From NCBI GenBank assembly GCA_013607775.1, contig VCAW01000002.1, forward strand, positions 1 through 47,008: a stretch of DNA of 47,008 bases, in the 5' to 3' direction. Below are positions 38,206 to 45,078 of the stretch, piece by piece (the first letter of the stretch is position 1; each line of letters begins with the position of its first letter). The translations under genes and the position numbers were made by a program. The notes below the pieces were generated by a model. It saw nothing but the letters and a program-made list of their open reading frames with translations, was not told the origin of the DNA and did not search any database. The stretch is from Campylobacterota bacterium (lineage in GTDB: Bacteria; Campylobacterota; Campylobacteria; Campylobacterales; Sulfurovaceae).

Positions 38206-38514
38206 ATGATAAAAAGTAGCAAAACATCATTACTTCTCTTAAGTGGTACACTTTTCCTGTTTTTAGGATGCGGTTCGTCAAAAGTACCTGAAAGTCAAGG
38301 TGGATTTACGCACAGTGGTATCTACTTTGGAAAGAACTTCAGCCCAAATTATGAGCAAGGTATAGCGGATGGATGTACTAATTCAAAAGGTAAATACAAA
38401 AAATCTCATAGACTGTTTAATATAAACAATGATTATAATAAAGGTTGGTTTTTAGGACGTAAAAGATGTAGAAATCTTCTGAAATTAGATGAAAATGGGG
38501 ATTTAATATTATAA
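38206..38514 (+). CDS. small lipoprotein, function unknown
   Basis: A 102-residue protein with a lipoprotein signal ending LFLGC (Cys about residue 22). The mature part has a pattern I associate with a small Campylobacterota family: YEQGIADGCTNSKGKYKKSH, then FNINNDYNKGWFLGRKRC. The two mature cysteines (near residues 57 and 87) could form a disulfide. It stands alone on plus between obgE and rpmA, with its own promoter and a hairpin overlapping the stop codon. I cannot assign a function. Confidence 0.8.
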   Translation: MIKSSKTSLLLLSGTLFLFLGCGSSKVPESQGGFTHSGIYFGKNFSPNYEQGIADGCTNSKGKYKKSHRLFNINNDYNKGWFLGRKRCRNLLKLDENGDLIL

Positions 38515-38534
38515 GAAGCCAAAAAGCTTCTTAT
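38511..38534. terminator. hairpin between the lipoprotein and rpmA genes
   Basis: A perfect 9-base-pair stem (ATAAGAAGC with GCTTCTTAT) and a 6-base loop, overlapping the stop codon of the plus-strand lipoprotein gene and lying 14 bases past the convergent rpmA stop. It could act in both directions; the U-tracts are poor. Confidence 0.5.
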
Positions 38535-38547
38535 AGAGATAGAGAAA

Positions 38548-38802
38548 TTACGCAGGTACTACTGAAACTTTTTTCTGAGTAGCACTTCTGTTATCAAACT
38601 TCACTACACCTTCAACAAGTGCAAATATAGTATGGTCTTTACCCATTCCTACACCATTACCTGGGTGAACTTTAGTTCCTCTTTGTCTAATGATGATGTT
38701 ACCAGGAATAACTGCTTCCCCACCAAATTTTTTAACGCCTAAACGACGTCCAGCTGAATCACGGTTATTTTGAGTGGACCCTTGTCCTTTCTTATGTGCC
38801 AT
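38548..38802 (-). CDS. rpmA: 50S ribosomal protein L27
   Basis: An 84-residue ribosomal protein with the N-terminal [21 protein letters not shown] reaching the peptidyl-transfer centre and [20 protein letters not shown]. No N-terminal prepeptide like that of Firmicutes L27 is present. It follows rplU by 12 bases. Confidence 0.98.
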   Translation of the reverse strand: MAHKKGQGSTQNNRDSAGRRLGVKKFGGEAVIPGNIIIRQRGTKVHPGNGVGMGKDHTIFALVEGVVKFDNRSATQKKVSVVPA

Positions 38803-38814
38803 ATCATTCTCTCC

Positions 38815-39120
38815 TTATGCTATTTTAGTAATTCTAACTCTTGTAAAGTCTCTTCTGAAACCACGTTTGAGTTTTGAATCTTTTCTTCTTCTTTTCTTGT
38901 AGATGATAACTTTTTTATCTCTACCTTCATTGATTACTTCACCTTTAACTACTGCGCCTTCTACGAAAGGAGTACCTACAGTTAAGTCACCATTGTCTAG
39001 TACTAGAACTTCTTTAAATTCTACAGCTGATTTTGGATCAAGACCCATGTTGTCAAAACAGATGACATCACCCTCTTGAACTTTGAATTGTTGACCACTT
39101 GCTTTAATGATTGCGTACAT
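38815..39120 (-). CDS. rplU: 50S ribosomal protein L21
   Basis: A 101-residue protein starting [18 protein letters not shown], with [19 protein letters not shown] near the C-terminus that binds 23S rRNA. It opens the rplU-rpmA pair behind a strong TATAAT box. Confidence 0.98.
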   Translation of the reverse strand: MYAIIKASGQQFKVQEGDVICFDNMGLDPKSAVEFKEVLVLDNGDLTVGTPFVEGAVVKGEVINEGRDKKVIIYKKRRRKDSKLKRGFRRDFTRVRITKIA

Positions 39121-39161
39121 TGCAAACCCTTTGTTATTCGATGTTTTTTAAAAAGTTCGTG

Positions 39162-39167
39162 ATTATA
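39162..39167 (-). promoter_or_regulatory. -10 box for rplU-rpmA
   Basis: A perfect TATAAT on minus in GGGTATAATCACG, 42 bases before the rplU start. The region upstream is A/T-rich with no clear -35, as usual in this phylum. Confidence 0.65.
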
Positions 39168-39221
39168 CCCAAAACTATTTTAATCTAATTTGAAATATAG
39201 ATACTATTTGACTAGATAAGC

Positions 39222-39611
39222 CTAAAAAGTATAATCTGCTCCCGCAAGTGCTATACATTCTATCTCAACCAATGCATTTTTAGGTAAGGCTTTCACAGCT
39301 ATCGTACTACGTGCCGGTTTATGTGCACAAAAGTAATGTGCGTATACATTATTGACTGTAGCAAAGTCATCCATATCTGCCAAATAGATAGTTGTTTTAA
39401 TGACATCATTAAAGTGTGCTCCAGCAGCTTCAAGTACATAAAAAAGGTTTTTCATCACTTGATGTGTTTGATGTTCAACATCTCTTGTTTCCATAGTACC
39501 ATCTGGTTTTAATGCAATCTGTCCAGAAGTATAGATAAAGCCATTGGCTTCTATCGCCTGTGAGTATGGTCCTATTGCTGCTGGTGCCTCTTTTGTTTCT
39601 ATAAATTTCAT
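39222..39611 (-). CDS. ridA: RidA-family enamine/imine deaminase
   Basis: A 129-residue YjgF/RidA protein that clears reactive 2-aminoacrylate from PLP enzymes. It has KEAPAAIGPYSQAIEANGF, the conserved arginine in ARSTIAVKALPKNALVEIE and the usual glycine/tyrosine turns. It follows a small lipoprotein gene by 12 bases. The link to the PLP-using metY 4 kb upstream is only suggestive. Confidence 0.95.
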   Translation of the reverse strand: MKFIETKEAPAAIGPYSQAIEANGFIYTSGQIALKPDGTMETRDVEHQTHQVMKNLFYVLEAAGAHFNDVIKTTIYLADMDDFATVNNVYAHYFCAHKPARSTIAVKALPKNALVEIECIALAGADYTF

Positions 39612-39623
39612 GTTTTGTTCCCT

Positions 39624-39965
39624 TTAATTTGTATTTCTTTCATAGAAGATGTAAGATGTTGAGTAGTCCGAAAATTCAAAATAGACTTTTTTCTCATTTT
39701 TGTCTCTTGTAAAGTTGAAATTCATATCATCATATCCATATCCATATCTGTATGGTCTCATTTTTGAATCATTACTCCCGTAGGCAGTAGAGACTTTATC
39801 GATTTTTATAAAACGATGTACAAGTTTATCTCCTGCATAGATATCAAGCACTCCATTGGTTCCTGTCCAGTTTTGAAGTGAACGGCTCAAGCTGTTTTGT
39901 GTCTCTTGTGTACATGCAGTTAAAAGTAACAATGCGACACCTATTAAAAATAATTTCAATTTCAT
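39624..39965 (-). CDS. small lipoprotein, function unknown
   Basis: A 113-residue protein with a lipoprotein signal ending LLTAC (Cys about residue 18). The mature part contains WTGTNGVLDIYAGDKLVHRF and a tyrosine-rich YRYGYGYDDMNFNF, ending in beta-rich sequence. It may be a small periplasmic beta protein. It lies between the E1-like gene (31 bases) and ridA (12 bases) on the same strand. Family not recognised. Confidence 0.75.
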   Translation of the reverse strand: MKLKLFLIGVALLLLTACTQETQNSLSRSLQNWTGTNGVLDIYAGDKLVHRFIKIDKVSTAYGSNDSKMRPYRYGYGYDDMNFNFTRDKNEKKVYFEFSDYSTSYIFYERNTN

Positions 39966-39996
39966 CTTTTACCCCTTTTTTATAATTCTATCAAGC

Positions 39997-40671
39997 TTAA
40001 GCTTTAGGCATACCAAACTTTTGCGTTATCAATTCACCTTCATCATTAAAGTATAAATAATACAACTTATCTTTCTTTACAGGTAATCCTGCAAGGTATC
40101 TTAATGCCAAGTTCGCTTGCAATGACCCAATGTGCATCACAATAGGTGCAGTAATACCACCGGGTTTATGATCTGAGATATTAAAGACTTGAAAATTTGC
40201 CTCATCGAAGAAACAAACTTGTCCATTGAACTCTTCTACTGAGGCATAGACCCATGGCGTCTTTGTTGCTTTTGCATGTTTGTCTATCTCTACACGTACA
40301 GGCAGGTTATCAGTAGCATCAAGTATGAGGTCATAGCTGTTACCCATCTCTTTAAAGTCTTCAAAACGCATATCAAAAGCTACTGCTTTGACAAAAGGAT
40401 TTTTCGACTCCACAAGTGCACATACTGCTTTGGCTTTATTTTTGCCTTCATCATTCAGTGTAAAAGCTATCTGTCGATGAATATTATGAGAAGAGACCGT
40501 ATCAAAGTCAACCATATGTATCTCACCTATGCCTGAAGTTCCCAGTGCCATAGCAAGCGTACAGCCAAGTCCACCAGAACCGATAATAGCAATTTTCTTT
40601 TTCTCCAAACTCTGTTGTACATTTGAACCCCATAGTTGTATCTGTCTGTTAAAGTATTCGCTTTGTGTCAT
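39997..40671 (-). CDS. E1-like adenylyltransferase (ThiF/MoeB/HesA family) without zinc motifs
   Basis: A 224-residue protein that would adenylate a C-terminal Gly-Gly carrier or another carboxylate. The nucleotide loop is IIGSGGLGCTLAMALG (about 29-44), then HNIHRQIAFT with the conserved Arg, NKAKAVCALV with the conserved Lys, and LDATDN with the catalytic-site Asp. MoeB and ThiF carry two CxxC pairs for zinc; neither is present here, and the region is shortened to FNISDHKPGGITAPIV. Its ATG overlaps the stop of the hydrolase-like gene (TAATG). Its carrier protein is not apparent in the window. Annotated as moeB or thiF in relatives, but the true substrate is open. Confidence 0.75.
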   Translation of the reverse strand: MTQSEYFNRQIQLWGSNVQQSLEKKKIAIIGSGGLGCTLAMALGTSGIGEIHMVDFDTVSSHNIHRQIAFTLNDEGKNKAKAVCALVESKNPFVKAVAFDMRFEDFKEMGNSYDLILDATDNLPVRVEIDKHAKATKTPWVYASVEEFNGQVCFFDEANFQVFNISDHKPGGITAPIVMHIGSLQANLALRYLAGLPVKKDKLYYLYFNDEGELITQKFGMPKA

Positions 40672-41483
40672 TACGCTTGCTCCTCTCTTAATTTTAATTC
40701 TCTCTCAAATCCCCATGCTTTTCGATGTTCTGTAACCTCAGCTTTGTCTATGACTTCTACCAGCATAGACTCTTTATCTTCAAGCATCATCTCTACTTCA
40801 CCTTCAGGGGAAACAAGCATCGTATCACCATAAAACTTCCACTTCACTTCATCATCACTGTACTCTCCAAGTCTGTTGGCACGTAGCACATAACAGCCAT
40901 GTAAAAAGGCTTTGGTTTTAATGATCTCTCTCCATCTGTTATGTGAACCAAATGTAGAAGCCGCAGGAAGTAGAACCAAATCTACTTTTTTACGTGTCAC
41001 CTGCTCCCAAAAAGGGTCAAAATGCAATTCAAATCCTGCAAGGATCATCACTTTAAAACCTTTAATCGTAAAGGTCATTGCATCTTTCAGAGGTGCTACT
41101 TTATTGGAAAAAAACTTCTTCTCATTCCAATGAGTATAAGGCAGTAAAATCTGTTGTTCATAATAACGTGTATTTTTAGGTGTTATTTTGACAATAGTTT
41201 TATGGTAGCCATCTTTTTTTGTAATGATAATAGGTGCCACAAAAACAATGTCATATTTAATAGAAAGATTTTTAAGTAGTTCAAGATGCTTAGTCGTTTG
41301 CGCTTTCACCATATTTGGTGCCATGGTTGCGAACTCTTTAAAAAAGTGGTTTAGCACATACTCGCCAAGAAGCATAATATCTGCACCACGTTCATGTGCT
41401 TTTTTTAGGTAAAACTCTAGTCTAGTGGCATTCATACCAAGTGTTGGTAGCTGCAGTGCTGCGACGACTAGCTGTTTAGACAT
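40671..41483 (-). CDS. carbon-nitrogen hydrolase-like protein with altered active site
   Basis: A 270-residue nitrilase-superfamily fold. The family triad is Glu-Lys-Cys. The Glu is present in IMLLGEYVLNHFF (about E41). The Lys position falls in YYEQQILLPYTHWNEKKFF and reads Gln. The Cys position falls in VMILAGFELHFDPFW, where the usual C-[YWF]-[DE] reads G-F-E. PAASTFGSHNRWREII and CYVLRANRLGEY follow as in active members. I infer a pseudoenzyme or one with different chemistry; the alignment is by eye. It is coupled by TAATG overlaps to xseB upstream and the E1-like gene downstream. Confidence 0.65.
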   Translation of the reverse strand: MSKQLVVAALQLPTLGMNATRLEFYLKKAHERGADIMLLGEYVLNHFFKEFATMAPNMVKAQTTKHLELLKNLSIKYDIVFVAPIIITKKDGYHKTIVKITPKNTRYYEQQILLPYTHWNEKKFFSNKVAPLKDAMTFTIKGFKVMILAGFELHFDPFWEQVTRKKVDLVLLPAASTFGSHNRWREIIKTKAFLHGCYVLRANRLGEYSDDEVKWKFYGDTMLVSPEGEVEMMLEDKESMLVEVIDKAEVTEHRKAWGFERELKLREEQA

Positions 41484-41683
41484 TAGTCACTCTCCACATT
41501 CTGATTGGCTTGTTCGATAACAGTTATCTTCGTTTTTGCCTCTTCTATCAGTGTTTGTGCTTCTTTAATGTTCTTTAAACCCTCTTCATAAAGCTTCACT
41601 GACTCTTCTAGTGTTATCTCAGGATCCATAAGCTTTTCAAGTAACTCTTTTGAGTGCTCTAATTTTTCTTCAAAGGTTGCCAT
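41483..41683 (-). CDS. xseB: exodeoxyribonuclease VII small subunit
   Basis: A 66-residue helical protein with TFEEKLEHSKELLEKLMDPE and ITLEESVKLYEEGLKN, the standard XseB pattern. It works with XseA, which is not in this window. It is coupled to the small ORF upstream (TAATG) and to the hydrolase-like gene downstream (TAATG). AAGGAGAAAG lies just before its ATG. Confidence 0.93.
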   Translation of the reverse strand: MATFEEKLEHSKELLEKLMDPEITLEESVKLYEEGLKNIKEAQTLIEEAKTKITVIEQANQNVESD

Positions 41684-41766
41684 TATATCTTTCTCCTTTC
41701 ATATGAGCAAAGCTCACATGAAATTCCTCTCACTAAAGCTTCACATAAATGTTCAGTTTTTTTCAT
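41683..41766 (-). CDS. 27-residue cysteine-containing small ORF between metX and xseB
   Basis: A short frame encodes 27 residues beginning MKKTEHLCEALVRG and continuing ISCELCSYERRKI, with C8, C17 and C20 (a CxxC-like pair). Its ATG overlaps the metX stop (ATGA) and its TAA overlaps the xseB ATG (TAATG), so it fits exactly between two genes. The end of the frame also encodes the xseB ribosome-binding site. A stem of 10 pairs (one G-U in minus RNA, at 41699-41721) lies inside it. It could be a leader peptide that controls xseB translation, a real metal-binding microprotein, or both. No known family recognised. Confidence 0.5.
   Translation of the reverse strand: MKKTEHLCEALVRGISCELCSYERRKI
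41699..41721 (-). promoter_or_regulatory. RNA hairpin ahead of the xseB ribosome-binding site
   Basis: On the minus RNA TCATGTGAGC pairs with GCTCATATGA (ten pairs, one G-U) around a UUU loop. It ends about 2 bases before the AAGGAGAAAG of xseB, so it could affect xseB start or mRNA processing. It lies inside the small ORF. Confidence 0.4.
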
Positions 41767-42857
41767 TTTAGTACGTCCTTAATATGCTCATCAAATTTAT
41801 CTAACTCTACCAAAAAGGCATCATGTCCATAATCACTCTCTACTTCCAAGTATGTATGCTTCTGCCCATTTCGCTCCATCATCTTAGCGATGTGTTCCAT
41901 CTCCGAAGGGAAAAACAGATAGTCCGAAGAAAAACTTATAAGATGCACATTCGCTTTAATACGATTAATAGCATCATGTAAAGAGTCATATCCACGGCTC
42001 AAGTTAAATGTATTAATCGCTTTGACGATATAGAGGTAAGAGAGTGGGTCAAAAATACGTGAAAAATTGTTCGTATTGTACTCCATATATCGCTCTACTT
42101 CATAACGTCCGAAGAGTTCAAAAAGTCCATCATTATTTACATAGTTACGTCCAAACTTCTCATCCATAGACTCAGGAGAAAGATAAGAGATATGCCCTGC
42201 AATACGCCCGATGGCAAGTCCATCTAAGCCCTCTTCTTTAAAGTCATCTTTCTCATAGTTACCATGTTTAAAACGCGGGTCTCTGCGTATAGCTTCTACT
42301 GCTACCTTGTTAAAGGCTATCGTCCAAGGACGTGTCGCATACGTAGCAGCCAAAGAGATGATGTCATCTGCAAAGTTCGGATAGTCTACAGCAAATTGAA
42401 GTGCTTGCATACCACCCATAGAACCACCCACTACAGCCCGTACATGGTGTATGCCAAGATCAGAGAGTAGATGCATTTGCGCACGTATCATATCTTTGAT
42501 AGTTACGACTGGGAACTTAAGTCTGTAAGGAGCTTGTGTGGTGTAGTTGTTGCTCATAGGTCCTGTACTACCAAAACAAGAACCTATAACATTTGTAGAG
42601 ATGACAAAATATTTGTCCGTATCTAAGGCTTTGCCTTCACCGATAAGTCCATCCCACCAACCAGCTTTACGCTCACCCTCATACACACCTGCAGCATGGT
42701 GCGAACCAGAGAGTGCATGACAAACCAAGATGACATTAGATTTGTCCTCATTTAACTCGCCATAGGTCTCATACGCTATCTCATAAGGCTCTAAGATACG
42801 CCCACTTTCTAGGTACAAAGGGGAGCTAAAATGGGCTGTTTTGGTTTCGATTTTCAT
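41763..42857 (-). CDS. metX: homoserine O-acetyltransferase
   Basis: An alpha/beta hydrolase of 364 residues that acylates homoserine for methionine synthesis. It has VILVCHALSGSHHA, the nucleophile motif VVGGSMGGMQALQFAVDYP (Ser about 145), FSSDYLFFPSEM with the Asp and SDYGHDAFL with the His near the end. The last reaction partner, MetY, is encoded upstream with a REP doublet between them. Whether acetyl or succinyl is used cannot be read by eye. Confidence 0.94.
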   Translation of the reverse strand: MKIETKTAHFSSPLYLESGRILEPYEIAYETYGELNEDKSNVILVCHALSGSHHAAGVYEGERKAGWWDGLIGEGKALDTDKYFVISTNVIGSCFGSTGPMSNNYTTQAPYRLKFPVVTIKDMIRAQMHLLSDLGIHHVRAVVGGSMGGMQALQFAVDYPNFADDIISLAATYATRPWTIAFNKVAVEAIRRDPRFKHGNYEKDDFKEEGLDGLAIGRIAGHISYLSPESMDEKFGRNYVNNDGLFELFGRYEVERYMEYNTNNFSRIFDPLSYLYIVKAINTFNLSRGYDSLHDAINRIKANVHLISFSSDYLFFPSEMEHIAKMMERNGQKHTYLEVESDYGHDAFLVELDKFDEHIKDVLK

Positions 42858-42915
42858 AGACTGCTTTTGTGCTTAAATTTATTGATAATATTTTATCGTA
42901 TTTGTGCTTTGTTTT

Positions 42916-43007
42916 GTAGGTCGGGGTGTCCTCTCCCCGACATGAAGTTGAAAATCATAATATATTTGCATGCAAAGTGATGTCGGGGAGAGGACACCCC
43001 GACCTAC
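42916..43007. repeat. REP doublet (REPIN-like) between metY and metX
   Basis: Two copies of a 28-base unit, perfect inverted repeats of each other, at 42916-42943 and 42980-43007, separated by 36 bases. Each unit starts with GTAG (reading inward) followed by a hairpin with arms GTCGGGG and CCCCGAC around an 8-base loop. The GTAG head plus hairpin is the known mark of REP sequences moved by RAYT (IS200/IS605-like) transposases. The element starts 3 bases after the metY stop. It could stop or modulate transcription from metY into metX. Confidence 0.75.
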
Positions 43008-43010
43008 GAT

Positions 43011-44270
43011 TTACCCCAATGCCTTCTTCAAATCCTCTATCAAATCTTGTGTATCTTCAAGCCCAACAGAAAGACGTACAAGACCACCAGGTACACCTGC
43101 ATCTATCAGCTCTTGCGCAGAAAGTTGTTGGTGTGTAGTACTTGCTGGATGCGTAATAATAGACTTACTATCACCAATGTTAACGACCAGTGAGAAAATA
43201 TCTGTACTGTCGGCTATCTTTTGTGCAGTCTCTTTGTCTGCTACTTCAAATGAGAGTAGTCCTGAGTGTCCACCTTTGAAGTACTTTTGTCCTAACGCAT
43301 AGTTAGCATCAGACTTCAATCCAGGGTAGTTTACTTTTCCTACTTTTGGATGTGCTTCTAAAAACTCTGCAATGGCAAGTGCAGAACTTGAGTGCTGTTT
43401 CATACGTAGTGGCAGTGTCTCTAAACCTTGTATGTTTAACCAAGAATTAAATGGTGCAGGTGTAGCACCCAAGTCACGTAAGAGTGCTAGTCTTACTCTA
43501 AGCGTAAAAAGTGGTAAAGGTAAATCACTATAGACAAGCCCATGATAACTCTCATCTGGCTCATTAAAGTGTGAGTAACGTGGGTTATCTTTTATCTTCT
43601 CTACCAAGTTATGACGCTCTACAAGCATACCACCAAGAGCCGTTCCTTGTCCTATGGTGTATTTACTCGTACTATGTACAGTCAAGTCAACACCATGATC
43701 AAACGGCTTACAAAGTATTGGTGTACCCACAGTATTATCTACACATGTCAAGATGTTATGCTTGTTAGCAATAGCCACAATCGCATCAAAATCTGCTACA
43801 TCAATGCTAGGATTTGTGATACTTTCAAAAATGATGATTTTTGTCTTATCATCTACTAATGCTTCTATCTCGTTAGGGTTACGTACATCAAAGTAACGTG
43901 TCTCTATACCAAAACGCTTAATGGTATGCCCCGTAAGCGTAGTTGTTCCACCATACACTTGCTTTGCAACGATGATATTATCACCAGCTTCAGCCACGTT
44001 AGCAATGGCATAAAAGATAGCTGCCATTCCAGATGCCGTAGCGATCCCTGCCAATCCACCTTCAAGTGCAGCAAAACGCTTTTCAAATACATCTGAAGTA
44101 GGATTCATAAGCCGTGTATAGATATTCCCAAGTTCTTTGAGTGCAAATAGGTTTGCTGCATGTTCTGTATCTCTAAACTCATATGCCGTAGTCTGATAAA
44201 TAGGCACAGCCATAGTCCCCATCGCATCTTTTTCATATCCTGCGTGTATTGCTAGTGTTTGTTCGTGCAT
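43011..44270 (-). CDS. metY: O-acetylhomoserine sulfhydrylase
   Basis: A PLP enzyme of 419 residues that joins O-acetylhomoserine and sulfide to make homocysteine. It is of the Cys/Met metabolism family: the Schiff-base lysine lies in VHSTSKYTIGQG, with YQTTAYEFRDTEHA near the N-terminus and VDNTVGTPILCKPF before the lysine. It is separated from the toxin gene upstream by only 12 bases, with AAGGA before its ATG, so it may be transcribed from the toxin-antitoxin promoter. Confidence 0.92.
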   Translation of the reverse strand: MHEQTLAIHAGYEKDAMGTMAVPIYQTTAYEFRDTEHAANLFALKELGNIYTRLMNPTSDVFEKRFAALEGGLAGIATASGMAAIFYAIANVAEAGDNIIVAKQVYGGTTTLTGHTIKRFGIETRYFDVRNPNEIEALVDDKTKIIIFESITNPSIDVADFDAIVAIANKHNILTCVDNTVGTPILCKPFDHGVDLTVHSTSKYTIGQGTALGGMLVERHNLVEKIKDNPRYSHFNEPDESYHGLVYSDLPLPLFTLRVRLALLRDLGATPAPFNSWLNIQGLETLPLRMKQHSSSALAIAEFLEAHPKVGKVNYPGLKSDANYALGQKYFKGGHSGLLSFEVADKETAQKIADSTDIFSLVVNIGDSKSIITHPASTTHQQLSAQELIDAGVPGGLVRLSVGLEDTQDLIEDLKKALG

Positions 44271-44282
44271 TGTTTTTCCTTT

Positions 44283-44579
44283 TTATTTTAAATATCTTTT
44301 TATATCTAATGCCCCATGAAATACACCCAAGACAAATATTGTATTTGTATCTTTTATCAAATAGGCAATCCCGTAATGTCCATAAAGCAATATACGTATT
44401 TCCAAATTATCATCATTGCGATAAGCATATCCTATCTGAGGAAAGGTAGCTAATATTTGTACTTTACTGTAAATCTCTTTTGTAATCTTTTTGGCAATAC
44501 GCTTGTTATCTTGAGCAATATAATCATGTATATCTTTAAGCCAAAACTTGGCTTCTTCAGTACACTCAATTTTTACCAT
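44283..44579 (-). CDS. ParE/RelE-family toxin
   Basis: A 98-residue protein starting VKIECTEEAKFWLKDIHDYI and ending VFVLGVFHGALDIKRYLK-like, the ParE/RelE superfamily pattern. ParE toxins poison gyrase and RelE toxins cut ribosome-bound mRNA; the branch cannot be settled by eye. The start overlaps the end of the antitoxin by 7 bases, and the stop is 12 bases before metY. Confidence 0.85.
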   Translation of the reverse strand: MVKIECTEEAKFWLKDIHDYIAQDNKRIAKKITKEIYSKVQILATFPQIGYAYRNDDNLEIRILLYGHYGIAYLIKDTNTIFVLGVFHGALDIKRYLK

Positions 44580-44752
44580 TGGGCTATATCATTTTCCATC
44601 TCTTTATTTGAAATCACTTTACCAGCATCAACATCATTAAGCCCTCGCCGTATCATCGTGTCAAAGGCTAGCTCTCGCACTATCTCTTCATATGTCGAAT
44701 CCTCAGGTAAAGCATCTATAATTTTCTTAGCTTCTTCTTTAGGTGCAGTCAT
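44573..44752 (-). CDS. antitoxin of the ParE/RelE pair
   Basis: A 59-residue acidic protein starting MTAPKEEAKKIIDALPEDS and ending EMENDIAQW, with a helical middle EEIVRELAFDTMIRRGLND. The size, position just before the toxin and the 7-base overlap fit the antitoxin of a type II module. AAGGATG lies before the start. Confidence 0.8.
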   Translation of the reverse strand: MTAPKEEAKKIIDALPEDSTYEEIVRELAFDTMIRRGLNDVDAGKVISNKEMENDIAQW

Positions 44753-44780
44753 AGAACATCCTTCTATTTGTATTGGAAAT

Positions 44781-44786
44781 ATTATA
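44781..44786 (-). promoter_or_regulatory. -10 box of the toxin-antitoxin operon
   Basis: A perfect TATAAT on the minus strand, 29 bases before the antitoxin start. It overlaps one arm of the inverted repeat at 44784-44814. Confidence 0.6.
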
Positions 44787-44814
44787 ACATAATTTGATTA
44801 TTGGATTATGTTAT
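44784..44814. promoter_or_regulatory. operator-like inverted repeat of the toxin-antitoxin promoter
   Basis: ATAACATAAT (44784-44793) and ATTATGTTAT (44805-44814) are a perfect 10-base inverted repeat with an 11-base spacer, 21 bases centre to centre. One arm overlaps the -10 box and the other covers the -35 position. Type II antitoxins usually repress their own promoter by binding such sites, so I infer autoregulation. Confidence 0.55.
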
Positions 44815-44846
44815 TTATGTACTGAACGAGAGAAATTTTATTTTTC
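44800..44846. repeat. direct repeat copy A
   Basis: This stretch matches 45005-45078 in two blocks: a first block of 26 bases (23 identical) and a second A/T-rich block of about 21. Copy B has 27 extra bases between the blocks. The two copies flank the REP doublet at 44876. See the matching entry. Confidence 0.55.
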
Positions 44847-44875
44847 AAAATAAAATTCTATACTTGATAATTCCC

Positions 44876-44984
44876 GTAGGGTGTTGTACCCCTACAACAC
44901 CAATAATTTGAAGGGTAAACACATTCATATAGGCACAAATTATTATATTCATATTAACGGTGTTGTCATGGGACAACACCCTAC
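44876..44984. repeat. REP doublet (REPIN-like), second family
   Basis: Two GTAG-headed hairpins face each other: GTAG + GGTGTTGTA/TACAACACC with a 4-base loop (to 44901), and, inverted, GGTGTTGTC/GACAACACC + CTAC (44959-44984). The outer 12 bases are perfect terminal inverted repeats. The spacer is A/T-rich. The layout is the same as the element at 42916 but the arms differ, so it would be a second REP family. The stretch 44753-45068 holds this element, the toxin-antitoxin promoter and the flanking direct repeats, and no gene. Confidence 0.7.
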
Positions 44985-45004
44985 ACCTTTATATCAGAAT
45001 ATGA

Positions 45005-45078
45005 ATTGGTTTATGTTATTTGTGTGCTGATAGAGGTACAACAGCAGGAGCTGTTGAACGAAAAAAACTTATTTTTGG
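45005..45078. repeat. direct repeat copy B with 27-base insertion
   Basis: It matches copy A at 44800-44846 but contains 27 extra bases (45031-45057) bounded by TGA. The insertion forms a small hairpin CAACAGC-AGGA-GCTGTTG. The copy covers the end of the ORF at 45069. Confidence 0.5.

Noticed and set aside
42858-42915. SAM-type riboswitch before metX or metY
   Set aside because: The gaps are filled by the REP doublet or are too short; no riboswitch-like set of stems was seen.
42916-43007. Possible CRISPR or rho-independent terminator alone
   Set aside because: There are only two units, in inverted orientation, with no spacer series, and the GTAG heads fit a REP doublet better. A terminator effect remains possible.
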